Below, one piece after another: positions 19,038-27,502 of a stretch of 64,000 bases of DNA. Under the pieces are notes generated by a model that saw only the letters and a list, made by a program, of their open reading frames with translations, did no database searches and was not told the DNA's origin. The DNA is from Flavobacterium ovatum. Lineage in GTDB: Bacteria; Bacteroidota; Bacteroidia; Flavobacteriales; Flavobacteriaceae. The stretch is from contig NZ_CP160035.1 in the NCBI RefSeq assembly GCF_040703125.1, positions 4,078,001-4,142,000 on the forward strand, written 5' to 3'. The translations under genes were made by a program, and so were the position numbers. Within the stretch, counting starts at the first letter, position 1, and each line of letters opens with the position of its first letter.

Positions 19038-19376
19038 ATGAAAAAAATTGAAGCAACGATTAGAAAATCAAAATTTTCTGATGTAAAAAAAGCATTACAT
19101 GAAGTAGGCGTAAGTTTCTTTACTTATTGGGATGTAACAGGATTAGGAAATGAAAAACAAGGTCACGTATATCGTGGAGTTACTTATAGTACGTCAGACA
19201 TACAAAGACGACAACTTTCAATAGTTGTAAACGATGATTTCGAAGAAGTAACAATCAAGGCCATTCTAGAGGCAGCATCAACAGGTCATGTTGGTGACGG
19301 TAAAATATTTGTATCTGAGGTACAAGAAGCATACAGGATCCGTACAGGAGCAAAAGGTGGAGAAACATTAAAATAA
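19038..19376 (+). CDS. glnK: P-II family nitrogen regulatory protein
   Basis: This 112-residue trimeric signal protein senses 2-oxoglutarate and ATP/ADP. The T-loop region is GHVYRGVTYSTSDIQRRQ, with Tyr50 at the place uridylylated in enteric GlnK. The B-loop TGHVGDGKIFV near residue 84 and the C-loop RIRTG near residue 103 are intact. It lies 15 bases before amtB, the usual arrangement in which P-II blocks the ammonium channel. The name glnK is chosen for the amtB linkage. Confidence 0.95.
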   Translation: MKKIEATIRKSKFSDVKKALHEVGVSFFTYWDVTGLGNEKQGHVYRGVTYSTSDIQRRQLSIVVNDDFEEVTIKAILEAASTGHVGDGKIFVSEVQEAYRIRTGAKGGETLK

Positions 19377-19391
19377 TAAAAAACATTACAC

Positions 19392-20624
19392 ATGGATACA
19401 GGATTATTAACAACAAACAACGTATGGATGATGCTATGTACAGCATTAGTATTCTTCATGCACTTAGGATTTTCATTTTTAGAAATTGGATTGACGAGAC
19501 AAAAAAATACGATAAACATCTTATTTAAAAACTTATTCATCATTTGTATTGGACTACTTCTATATTGCTTAGTAGGATTCAACTTGATGTACCCAGGAGA
19601 CTTTAATGGTTTCTTAGGATTTGCAGGTTTTGGTTTAGATGCCCCAATGAAAGATGGCGCTTTAGACTTAGCATACAATCAAGGTTACACCTATTGGACA
19701 GATTTCTTATTCCAAGGAATGTTTGCTGCTACTGCTGCAACTATCGTTTCTGGAGCTGTTGCTGAGAGAATAAAAATCAATTCATTCATGATCTTTGCTA
19801 TCATATACGTAGGAATTGTTTATCCTATTGCAGGTTCTTGGAAATGGGGTGGTGGATTCCTTGACGAAATGGGATTCTATGACTTCGCAGGTTCTACTTT
19901 AGTTCACTCTGTAGGTGGATGGGCAGCCTTAGTTGCTATCTATTTATTAGGAGCACGTATTGGTAAATTTGACGAAAACGGAAAACCAAAGGTTATTCCT
20001 GGTCACAACTTACCATTAGCTACTGGTGGTGTATTAATATTATGGTTAGGATGGTTTGGATTTAACGGAGGTTCTGTACTTTCTGCTGATCCAGCATTGA
20101 CTTCATTGACATTAGTAACAACCTGTTTAGCTGCCGCTGCAGGTGGAGTTGCCGCTATGATGTTCACACAATTTTTATACAAAAACTTAGATTTATCTAT
20201 GTTCCTTAATGGTGTATTAGCTGGATTAGTAGGTATTACTGCTGGAGCTGACCAAATGGGACCAACAGACGCTATCTTAATCGGTCTTATCGCTGGTATG
20301 TTAGTTGTTGGAGCTGTAGCCTTAGTTGACAAACTAAGATTAGATGATCCCGTTGGAGCGGTTGCAGTTCACTTAGTATGTGGTATCTGGGGAACTCTTG
20401 CTGTAGGTATCTTTGGTGCAATGGCAAGTGTAGATCAATTTTTAATTCAACTAACGGGTGTTGCTGCAATTGGTGCTTTCTGCGTCATTTCATCATTCAT
20501 CATCCTTATTATAATTAAGAAAACAATTGGACTAAGAGTTACTAAAGAAGAAGAAATTGAAGGACTTGATGAGCACGAACATGGAATGAGCGCTTATCCT
20601 GATTATAGAATGAACGACAACTAA
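19392..20624 (+). CDS. amtB: Ammonium transporter AmtB
   Basis: This 410-residue protein has eleven membrane segments. The family marks are FSFLEIGLTRQKN near the N-terminus, GDFNGFLGF, and the twin pore histidines in LVHSVGGWAAL (near residue 176) and AVHLVCGIWG (near residue 325). It conducts ammonium across the inner membrane. The N-terminus starts directly in the first helix without the extended signal seen in some homologues. A strong terminator follows 26 bases after the stop. It pairs with the P-II gene and links this end of the window to the nitrate genes at 42-62 kb. Confidence 0.96.
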   Translation: MDTGLLTTNNVWMMLCTALVFFMHLGFSFLEIGLTRQKNTINILFKNLFIICIGLLLYCLVGFNLMYPGDFNGFLGFAGFGLDAPMKDGALDLAYNQGYTYWTDFLFQGMFAATAATIVSGAVAERIKINSFMIFAIIYVGIVYPIAGSWKWGGGFLDEMGFYDFAGSTLVHSVGGWAALVAIYLLGARIGKFDENGKPKVIPGHNLPLATGGVLILWLGWFGFNGGSVLSADPALTSLTLVTTCLAAAAGGVAAMMFTQFLYKNLDLSMFLNGVLAGLVGITAGADQMGPTDAILIGLIAGMLVVGAVALVDKLRLDDPVGAVAVHLVCGIWGTLAVGIFGAMASVDQFLIQLTGVAAIGAFCVISSFIILIIIKKTIGLRVTKEEEIEGLDEHEHGMSAYPDYRMNDN

Positions 20625-20650
20625 TAGTGTAATTTATTTCAAATTTTTTA

Positions 20651-20690
20651 AAAGACCTGTTCGAAATTATCGAGCAGGTCTTTTTTTTTT
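20651..20690 (+). terminator. Intrinsic terminator of glnK-amtB
   Basis: The stem AGACCTGTTCGA pairs with TCGAGCAGGTCT (with one mismatch) around a short loop and is followed by a run of ten T. Confidence 0.9.
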
Positions 20691-20903
20691 AGACAAGGGG
20701 CTAAACATTCAGAAATAGAACTGTACTATTTACAATTACATAATCACAAAATGCTCTACAATTGATTGTTGGAGTCTTTATTTTAACATAAAAGTAAGAC
20801 TTCATTTAGAATAGTATAACTAAAATTTTCACCAACCGATAAACTAATTGCTTAATTTTAACCTTACAATTACTTTATTTAATCAATAAAAAAATATAGC
20901 CCT

Positions 20904-21164
20904 ATGTGTTTACTATCTAACAATGTGATCCCTGGTACTCGCGGAACATTATTTGGCACTGATGCCAAAGAGGAAAATGACTTAAAAAACATTCAAAACA
21001 TGATCTTAACCATTGACGGAATCAAAGAGGTTATGATTAATCTTTCACTATTTCCCAGAGAAATAAAAGTGTTTTCAAGCAAATTAATACCCGTACATCT
21101 AATTGAAACAAAAGTAAAATCAGTTGGATTTCATGCGATAAGCAAAGATCCTTTTCATATCTAA
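20904..21164 (+). CDS. Small HMA-like (heavy-metal-associated fold) protein, paralogue 1
   Basis: This 86-residue protein looks like a ferredoxin-fold HMA domain: a beta strand, a helix (LKNIQNMILTIDGIKEV), paired strands (FPREIKVFSS) and a second helix (VHLIETKVKSVGFHA). The metal-binding CxxC of HMA domains is missing; only one Cys near the N-terminus remains. Its neighbour at 21362 is a paralogue of the same length with about 48 of 86 residues identical by eye. Function is unknown. The genes sit between amtB and the arsenic operon. A terminator follows at once, so each paralogue is its own unit. Confidence 0.75.
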   Translation: MCLLSNNVIPGTRGTLFGTDAKEENDLKNIQNMILTIDGIKEVMINLSLFPREIKVFSSKLIPVHLIETKVKSVGFHAISKDPFHI

Positions 21165-21188
21165 ATAAAATATTGAATTTTAAATTCA

Positions 21189-21233
21189 AAAAACATCCTT
21201 TATCTGTGTTGAAGATAAAGGATGTTTTTTTTT
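21189..21233 (+). terminator. Intrinsic terminator
   Basis: The perfect stem AAACATCCTTTATCT / AGATAAAGGATGTTT is followed by a T run and lies 25 bases after the stop of the first HMA-like gene. Confidence 0.9.
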
Positions 21234-21361
21234 ACCCATATTTCTCCATCATAACTATTACTCCTATAAGTTGAGTATTTGCTTATAATTGCTTAATTTT
21301 AAAAAACAAAGACAGCCAAAGATCTAAATCGAAATTTGTATCACCTTAAAAAAAAATTATC

Positions 21362-21622
21362 ATGAGTCTAATTACAAATAACATCATCCCTGGAAATCAC
21401 GGACGGGTTTTCGGGACTAATGCAAAAGAAGATTCCGATTTAAAATCTATTGAAAAAAGTATCTTAGAAATTAACGGAGTCAAAGAAGTCGCTATAAACA
21501 ATCATGTTTTCCCCAGAGAAATCACCGTTTATTCCACCAAAATCATCAACATCAATGAAATTGAAACTAAAGTAAAATCAATAGGATTTCATGTTATTCC
21601 TAAAGAAAATTTAGACGTATAA
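21362..21622 (+). CDS. Small HMA-like protein, paralogue 2
   Basis: This 86-residue paralogue of the 20904 gene aligns without gaps. It keeps NNIIPG, VFGTNAKED, the FPREI strand and IETKVKSIGFH, and again lacks CxxC. A 17-base sequence, TAATTGCTTAATTTTAA, is present upstream of both copies (20844-20860 and 21286-21302), so the duplication included the 5' region or the two share a control site. It is upstream of arsR on the same strand with 93 bases between. Function is unknown; a metal or metalloid role is only suggested by the fold and neighbours. Confidence 0.75.
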   Translation: MSLITNNIIPGNHGRVFGTNAKEDSDLKSIEKSILEINGVKEVAINNHVFPREITVYSTKIININEIETKVKSIGFHVIPKENLDV

Positions 21623-21679
21623 TAACACAGTTGCAAAGTACAATTTCAAAAAAATAATCACTATATTTTTTTTACATCA

Positions 21680-21716
21680 ATATATATCGTAATATTGCAA
21701 TATAAATATATAGCGA
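21680..21716 (+). promoter_or_regulatory. arsR promoter with palindromic operator
   Basis: A perfect 12-base palindrome ATATTGCAATAT (21692-21703) overlaps a -7-like TAATATTG and sits 13 bases before the arsR ATG. It lies in a wider imperfect dyad from ATATCG to GCGAT. This position and AT-rich dyad form are typical of SmtB/ArsR autoregulatory operators. Confidence 0.65.
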
Positions 21717-22048
21717 TGGGGACAACAAAAACCGAACACTTCACAACAGAACAAAACGAACTAGCAACGTTGACCAAAGCCATTGGACATCCGGCTCGCA
21801 TTGCCATTATCCAACACCTTATCAAAGTGAACAGTTGTATTTGCGGAGACATCGTAAACGAGTTGCCGCTCTCCCAGCCTACCGTTTCCCAACATTTGAA
21901 AGAATTGAAAAACGCAGGATTAATCAAAGGAAGTTTGGAAGGGAATACAATTTGTTATTGTCTTGACGATGTAGGCTTTTCGAAAATAAAAGGCTTCTTT
22001 GAGATCATAGACACATATTTAACCAATAAAAACAGTTCTTGCTGCTAG
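21716..22048 (+). CDS. arsR: ArsR family arsenic-responsive repressor
   Basis: I take the ATG at 21716 as start (110 residues) because the possible upstream TTG at 21695 lies inside the operator palindrome. The winged helix-turn-helix has LPLSQPTVSQHLKELKNAG as recognition region. The As(III) site is the helix segment NSCICGDIV (Cys41, Cys43), like the CVC of classic ArsR. The protein ends NSSCC, two more Cys that could help to bind As(III). It should release the operator when arsenite binds and so open the ars operon downstream. Confidence 0.93.
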   Translation: MGTTKTEHFTTEQNELATLTKAIGHPARIAIIQHLIKVNSCICGDIVNELPLSQPTVSQHLKELKNAGLIKGSLEGNTICYCLDDVGFSKIKGFFEIIDTYLTNKNSSCC

Positions 22049-22252
22049 AAATCAAACACAGATTGCACAGATTAGCACAGATTCAATTCTCACAAACTTT
22101 GCTTGCTAACAAAAATAATAAGGCACGCAGATTAATAAAGATTTAAGCAAATAAAAAAAATAAAATCCGCCCTTAATCCGTGGCTTCGCGATAGCGAATC
22201 CGTTTCATCAGCATACTATCTAACACAATACAAATTTTAAAACACATACAAT

Positions 22253-22720
22253 ATGAAACTATCAGAAATTAAACCGATCTTAAACACTGTAGAAACAGTA
22301 GCCTTTGTTTTACCAAACGGAACTTTCGTTCCAGAACACTTTCACGTAACCGAAGTAGGTCTAATCACCAAAAACTTCATCGATTGCGGCGGAACCGTAC
22401 GCAAAGAAACGGTTGTAAACTTCCAATTATGGAACGCCAACGATTTTGAACACCGTCTAAAACCAGCCAAATTAGCAAGCATCATCGCTTTGTCTGAAAA
22501 AGTATTGGGTATCGAAGATTACGAAATCGAAGTCGAATACCAATCAGAAACTATTGGGAAATATGACTTGGGTTTCAACGGAACTGCTTTTACATTACTT
22601 AACAAACAAACCGCTTGTCTAGCTGAAGACGCGTGCGGAATTCCACCAGCAAAACAAAAAGTAAAAATCGCAGATGCAAGCAACGAACCATGTTGTTCTC
22701 CTGAAGGAAACTGCTGTTAA
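22253..22720 (+). CDS. DUF6428 family protein
   Basis: This 155-residue soluble protein has a conserved HFHVTEVGLITKNFIDCGG segment near residue 28 and a Cys-rich tail (EDACGIPP, EPCCSPEGNCC). The family is often found between arsR and arsC in Bacteroidota arsenic operons. Function is unknown; the His/Cys content and the tail suggest binding or passing of As(III). The 22049-22252 gap before it holds common CACAGATT-type repeats. Confidence 0.85.
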   Translation: MKLSEIKPILNTVETVAFVLPNGTFVPEHFHVTEVGLITKNFIDCGGTVRKETVVNFQLWNANDFEHRLKPAKLASIIALSEKVLGIEDYEIEVEYQSETIGKYDLGFNGTAFTLLNKQTACLAEDACGIPPAKQKVKIADASNEPCCSPEGNCC

Positions 22721-22734
22721 TACAAACTGTCCGT

Positions 22735-22909
22735 CTGAGCCTGTCGAAGACCTCGTTTTAAAAAAATACTTCGACAAGCTCAGTGTGACAAACGTTTTCA
22801 AAATAATATTCAGTAGCCACCTGTCAGTCTGTCCCGATCCCGACGCTTCGGGACGGGAGTCGAAGACCTCGCTAGAACAAAGTACTTCGACAAACTCAGT
22901 ATGACAAAT
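22735..22909. repeat. CTTCGACAAGCTCAG-type repeat pair
   Basis: TACTTCGACAAGCTCAGTGT (22768) recurs with two changes at 22883, and inverted partners (CTGAGCCTGTCGAAGA at 22735, GAGTCGAAGACC at 22858) allow hairpins. This is a dispersed intergenic repeat common in Flavobacteria, filling the DUF6428-ArsC gap. Confidence 0.7.
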
Positions 22910-22941
22910 CGATAAAAAATCACATAAAAACCGAAACTTAT

Positions 22942-23553
22942 ATGTTATTCCAATCCATCCAAAATCTAGTCGCTACACTAGACTTTACTTCCATTTCTGA
23001 AGAGCGAAAAGCAACTCTACAACCGCTTGTTGATTTTATTCAAACCAAGTACGCAGACAAAAAAGAAATCGCTCTTAATTTCATTTGCACGCACAACTCC
23101 CGTCGTAGTCACCTATCACAAGTTTGGGCGCAAGCTGCCGCAGCACATTACAACATTCCACAAGTAGTTTGTTATTCTGGCGGAACCGAAGCAACAGCCC
23201 TATTCCCGATGGCGGCAAAAACATTGGAAAATGCTGGTTTCCAAATCCAAATGCTATCCGAAGGCACAAACCCTGTTTACGCTATCAAATACAATCAAAA
23301 CAACCATCCAATCATTTGCTTTTCAAAAACTTTTGATGATGCTTTCAATCCGCAATCTGGTTTTGCAGCCATTTTGACCTGCTCTAGTGCCGACCAAGGT
23401 TGTCCGTTCATCGCAGGAGCCGAAAAACGGATTCCGATTACGTTTGAAGACCCAAAAGCTTTTGACCACACACCACAACAAGCAGAAAAATACCAAGAAA
23501 GAAGCGTTCAAATCGCTACCGAACTATTTTATGTTTTTTCACAGATTAATTAA
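22942..23553 (+). CDS. ArsC-type low-molecular-weight phosphatase-family arsenate reductase
   Basis: This 203-residue protein has the phosphatase loop FICTHNSRRSH (CX5R, Cys49 to Arg55) as in thioredoxin-linked ArsC. It is longer than the usual 130-140 residues, with an N-terminal helical extension and an inserted segment, as in the Bacteroidota protein-tyrosine-phosphatase type. Further Cys in ILTCSSADQGCPF can serve as the resolving residues. It would reduce arsenate to arsenite for export by the ACR3 pump or for methylation by ArsM. It is the third gene of the ars operon. Confidence 0.88.
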   Translation: MLFQSIQNLVATLDFTSISEERKATLQPLVDFIQTKYADKKEIALNFICTHNSRRSHLSQVWAQAAAAHYNIPQVVCYSGGTEATALFPMAAKTLENAGFQIQMLSEGTNPVYAIKYNQNNHPIICFSKTFDDAFNPQSGFAAILTCSSADQGCPFIAGAEKRIPITFEDPKAFDHTPQQAEKYQERSVQIATELFYVFSQIN

Positions 23554-23638
23554 AATTAGACACGAATTTCACGAATTAGCACGAACTACATTGAACAGAG
23601 ATTTCACAAATTTTCATAGATTTAGTGTTAGCCCGTCA

Positions 23639-23778
23639 CGTCAGTTCGAGTGTTTTTTACGCAGCGGAGCGGAGAAAAAAAATGTATCGAGAACCCGTCT
23701 GGTTTACCGCAAAAGTTCTCGATACACTTTTACTTCCAAAGGCTATCGCATTTGAAAGCAGAAGCACTCGAACTGACG
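23639..23778. repeat. Nested palindromic repeat upstream of the ACR3 gene
   Basis: The perfect 14-base outer arms CGTCAGTTCGAGTG (23639-23652) and CACTCGAACTGACG (23765-23778) enclose inner arms GTATCGAGAAC (23684) and GTTCTCGATAC (23715). The element lies in the arsC-acr3 gap and is fortuitously open in the pump frame. Confidence 0.8.
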
Positions 23779-23819
23779 ATTATAATAAACGATCAGAAAA
23801 AATAAACGAATTCAGAAAA

Positions 23820-24890
23820 ATGTCATCAAACAACTGCGCACCAGCCGCCAACCGAAAAAAACTAAGTTTCCTAGACAGCTACCTTACCTTATGGATCTTC
23901 CTTGCCATGGCAATCGGAGTGGCTATTGGATACTTCATTCCGTCCAGCAGTGGGTTTATCAACTCGTTTTCCTCAGGAACGACTAATATTCCATTGGCGA
24001 TCGGACTCATATTAATGATGTATCCGCCACTTGCCAAAGTGAACTACTCACAAATGGGAGCCGTTTTCAAAAACACCAAAATCCTAGGCGCATCCTTACT
24101 GCTCAACTGGGTCGTTGGACCCATTTTGATGTTTGCCCTCGCCTTACTTTTTCTCAACGGCTATCCCGAATACATGATTGGTGTCATCCTCATTGGTCTT
24201 GCCCGCTGCATCGCTATGGTCGTGGTGTGGAATGACCTCGCCGAAGGAAACCGCGAATATGCTGCTGGATTAATCGCCCTCAACTCCATATTTCAGGTGC
24301 TATTGTACAGTGTTTATGCCTATATTTTTATCACCGTTTTGCCACCTTATTTTGGTTACACTGGTTTTGAAGTCAACATCAGCATCGCACAAATCGCCGA
24401 AAGCGTCGGGATCTACCTCGGTCTTCCGTTTGCACTCGGTATCATCAGTCGTTATGGATTGATTGCCCTCAAAGGCGAAGAATGGTTTCAAACCAAATAC
24501 ATCCCGTTCATCTCCCCAATCACCCTCATCGCTTTGCTGTTTACCATCGTCATCATGTTCAGCCTCAAAGGCGAATTGATTGTACAAATCCCAATGGATG
24601 TCGTGCGCATAGCCATTCCGCTAGTGATTTATTTCACCTTGATGTTCGTGAGCAGCTTCTATTTAGGAAAATACTTCGGAGCCGATTATTCCAAAGCCAC
24701 CGCCATTGCCTTCACCGCCACCGGAAACAATTTTGAACTCGCCATCGCAGTAGCCATTGGAGTCTTCGGCATCAACAGTGGCCAAGCATTCGCCGGTGTC
24801 ATCGGTCCCTTGGTCGAAGTTCCCGCCCTAATCGCATTGGTAAACTTGGCCTTCTGGTTCCAGAAAAAATATTACACAGTTAGCGCCTAA
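23820..24890 (+). CDS. acr3: ACR3 family arsenite efflux permease
   Basis: The start is set at the ATG at 23820 (356 residues, the family's normal size). The frame is open back to 23625 but that part is the palindromic repeat. Ten membrane segments are visible. The conserved transport Cys is in [20 protein letters not shown], together with the conserved Asn-Asp, and the helix [18 protein letters not shown] is typical of ACR3. It exports arsenite from the cytoplasm. It is the last gene of the ars operon. Codon use is richer in G and C than in neighbouring genes, which may hint at transfer. Confidence 0.95.
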   Translation: MSSNNCAPAANRKKLSFLDSYLTLWIFLAMAIGVAIGYFIPSSSGFINSFSSGTTNIPLAIGLILMMYPPLAKVNYSQMGAVFKNTKILGASLLLNWVVGPILMFALALLFLNGYPEYMIGVILIGLARCIAMVVVWNDLAEGNREYAAGLIALNSIFQVLLYSVYAYIFITVLPPYFGYTGFEVNISIAQIAESVGIYLGLPFALGIISRYGLIALKGEEWFQTKYIPFISPITLIALLFTIVIMFSLKGELIVQIPMDVVRIAIPLVIYFTLMFVSSFYLGKYFGADYSKATAIAFTATGNNFELAIAVAIGVFGINSGQAFAGVIGPLVEVPALIALVNLAFWFQKKYYTVSA

Positions 24891-24914
24891 AAAATTATTA
24901 TTTGGGCGTGACCC

Positions 24915-24969
24915 CATTACTCAAAAACGGGCTCCTTACTTTGCGGTGAGGAGCCCGTTTTCAGTAATG
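24915..24969. repeat. Hairpin repeat after the ACR3 gene (possible terminator)
   Basis: CATTACTCAAAAACGGGCTCC pairs with GGAGCCCGTTTTCAGTAATG (one mismatch) over a 12-base loop. It is followed by GCGGTCGGGCTTTCGCC and AATCCCTCACGCA, a composition seen in a dispersed Flavobacterium repeat. It may stop transcription of the ars operon. The rest of the 24891-25229 gap shows nothing else. Confidence 0.65.
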
Positions 24970-25229
24970 CGGTCGGGCTTTCGCCGCTACTTCGGTAGCT
25001 TGCCTCAATCCCTCACGCAAGACTACGTTCATCAATAAATTTTACTTATTATTTGCACGCATATTTCGCAGGTTCCCGCAGATAAAAAAGAAAAATATGC
25101 CAAAATCTGCTAAATATGCGTGCCAAACTTTTATGCGCCTTTTCAAATTATAGCCACCAAAAACCGCAAACAAAAACCCAACAATCTCTTACTTTTTCGT
25201 AGATTTAATACACCCTAAAAACAATTAAA

Positions 25230-25685
25230 ATGAAAAACAAAACAGCCACTTTACTCGAACTCTGGATAGAATCAAGAACCCGATTCACCAAACAACTCAA
25301 TACCCTTACCGAAGCCGACCTTGCCAAAAAACTAGCCCCATCACCCAACTGTGTCGGATTCATAGTTCGTCATATTGGCGATATCGAACTCTTATTTGCT
25401 AAAAACGTATTTGGAGCCAGCGATGTCAAAGTAGTTGCCAAAACCGTAATCGCAAAACAAGACAGCGGCGAATGGACCAACCTACAAGAACTCAAAGACT
25501 ATGTAACCCATTCTTTCGAAACCCTACAAGCCATCATTCAACAACAAACTAACGAAGACTGGGAAACCATCATCAACACCAACGAATTTGGAACCAAAAC
25601 CAAAGCCGAAGCTTTTGGTAGGATTGTGTCGCATACCGCTTATCATGCGGGACAAATGGGGATTGTTTTGAAGTATGGGGGATAG
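25230..25685 (+). CDS. DinB family protein
   Basis: This 151-residue four-helix bundle protein has the three metal-type histidines: FIVRHIGDIELLFA near residue 48 and VSHTAYHAGQMGIVLKY near the C-terminus. DinB proteins include thiol-dependent transferases and damage-induced proteins of unknown reaction. It is monocistronic by appearance, with an ATG start 24 bases after a T-rich tract. Confidence 0.88.
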   Translation: MKNKTATLLELWIESRTRFTKQLNTLTEADLAKKLAPSPNCVGFIVRHIGDIELLFAKNVFGASDVKVVAKTVIAKQDSGEWTNLQELKDYVTHSFETLQAIIQQQTNEDWETIINTNEFGTKTKAEAFGRIVSHTAYHAGQMGIVLKYGG

Positions 25686-26501
25686 GAATGGAAATCGAAT
25701 TTAAATATAAAAATAACCTATCACCAATATAGCTTTAATGAGAAATCAAAACAATTAAGGTTTTTTCGTATATAAAAATCCTAGTCAAATAAAATTACAA
25801 GCATTAAATAAATTAGCAATTCATTATTTTTTTCTAAATTAGTCCTTTCTCTAGAGGCTTAATTAGCCTAAATAATTTTTCACGCCCCAAGAGAAAAATA
25901 CTAAACAAATTCGAATCTAGAAAATTAAAATGATTAACGACCAAAACAAAATACCAAATCCATTTTACTTTTCTTGGTTAGTTGTCTAATTTAACACTTA
26001 TACAAACATAGGATGACTAAGTTTGTTAAAATTCTTTGTAACTTCTCCGCTTTTCGAAGCCTTCACAAATCGTATTAAAAGTCCTGAAGCTGTGCGTACT
26101 CTCCCGACTTCGTACACAATCCAATATCCCGTTCCAGTTTAAAAAACTTGACAATTAAACTCCCCTTTACGGCCATGATTTAAATCTAAATAGTATACAT
26201 GTTAAAGCAAATAGGAACGGGTACAAAGTCAAAAAGTGGTCACACCCGACCGCTCGGATTTGTAACCAATTAGTTAGCAGAATTGCATCCTGTCTCGTCC
26301 TAAAATAAGTGTACCTATTTATACTATATTGGATTTCATACCTCGACCAAAACAAAGCACAACCACTATGACTAGTTACATCCAAAAACTATTTCAGTAT
26401 CACAACAAATTTAATTGTAGTTTTGACGTTCATTGGTCAGGTATGAAAAAGGAGCACTACTTGCTTCCTTAACTTGTCCAGAAAAACAAAACTCCAAACA
26501 C
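25686..26501. other. Decayed intergenic region with IS-end-like motif
   Basis: No gene can be supported in these 816 bases; the minus-strand frames are short. CGTCCTAAAATAAGTGTAC (26300-26318) resembles CGTCCTGAAATAAGTTTAC at 30253, which may be leftover ends of the same insertion element. No transposase fragment is visible. Confidence 0.4.
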
Positions 26502-27095
26502 ATGTGGTGGCAATATCTATTAGTTTTTTTTGGTGCTTTATTATTTGACATAGTCCCTTTTCCGTTTGCACCAGCGTTTACAATAATGGTATTTCTTCAA
26601 ATCCTTTTTGATTTAAATGTTTGGGCAGTGATTATTATTGGAGTTGCGGGCTCTGTTTTGGGTCGGTCTATTCTTCTATTATATGCTCCACTACTGGCTA
26701 ACAAGTATTTAAAACCATCCAAAAATGAAGACATAAAGTTTCTTGGAGATAAAATGAACCAAAATAAATGGAAAGGTATTTTAGTGGTACTTGCTTATTC
26801 TTTGTTGCCTCTTCCTACCACACCACTTTTCTTAGGTGGGGGAATTTCAAAGATAAAACCCATTTATATCATTGCTCCTTTTTTAATAGGGAAATTTACT
26901 AGTGACTCTATCGCCTTACATTTAGGGAAATTTGCATCCGAAAACCAACAAAGTATCATTGATAATATGTTTTCGTGGCAGTCTATTGCTAGTTTTGTTT
27001 TGGGGTTTGTGATGCTATTTTGTTTGTTTTTTATAAATTGGCGTACCTTAATTCAAACTAAAAAATTAGCCTTTGATTTTAAAATCTTAAATTAA
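26502..27095 (+). CDS. VTT/DedA-like small membrane protein
   Basis: With start at the ATG at 26502 (197 residues) the protein begins MWWQYLLVFFGALLFDIVPF, directly in a membrane helix; a longer frame from 26433 adds a polar stretch unlike a signal. The amphipathic re-entrant segment with LLPLPTTPLFLGGGISKI, and GKFTSD later, resemble the VTT (SNARE-associated, DedA) family of lipid scramblase-like proteins. It is shorter than most members. Function remains unknown. It is isolated from neighbours by gaps. Confidence 0.6.
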   Translation: MWWQYLLVFFGALLFDIVPFPFAPAFTIMVFLQILFDLNVWAVIIIGVAGSVLGRSILLLYAPLLANKYLKPSKNEDIKFLGDKMNQNKWKGILVVLAYSLLPLPTTPLFLGGGISKIKPIYIIAPFLIGKFTSDSIALHLGKFASENQQSIIDNMFSWQSIASFVLGFVMLFCLFFINWRTLIQTKKLAFDFKILN

Positions 27096-27502
27096 GTTTT
27101 TCAACCCGACCCCTTGATACATAAAATAGCAAAGGGTTAAACTGCTCACGAAAAGCAGGGTAAAAATGCTTAATTTTGATATATCTATCATACGTAGATA
27201 CTATTTATTTTTTATAGGAATATGGAATTGCTTCGGCTGTTCGCAAAAGCTCGAGTCGCTTATTTTCATTGGTTTTCACGACCAAATCCTGTTGCTGCTC
27301 ATTTCATTCTGCAAAGGTGAGCTGAACTTTCTAGAGCCGCTGCGCCGCTTTTCTAAATAAGTATACCAAAATGGAAATTTGTTATTTAAAATAGAGCTAC
27401 AACTACATTTATTTTTTGGCTCTACCCAACTTACAAGGATTCTCACTGCCTTTCCTAATTATTGTTTTATATTTGAAGAATTAAATTCGATTAAAAGAAG
27501 AA
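27096..27502. other. Intergenic region without supported gene
   Basis: A 64-codon open frame at 27166-27360 is present, but it has no recognisable domain and its tail resembles repeat-derived sequence, so it is not called. Nothing else is seen. Confidence 0.4.

Noticed and set aside
26012-26177. Minus-strand short open frames between the DinB and VTT genes
   Set aside because: Fragments of only 30-45 codons with no recognisable domain and overlapping alternatives in different frames; not enough to call a gene or a transposase remnant.
27166-27360. 64-codon plus-strand open frame
   Set aside because: No ribosome site, no domain, and its tail looks like dispersed repeat sequence.
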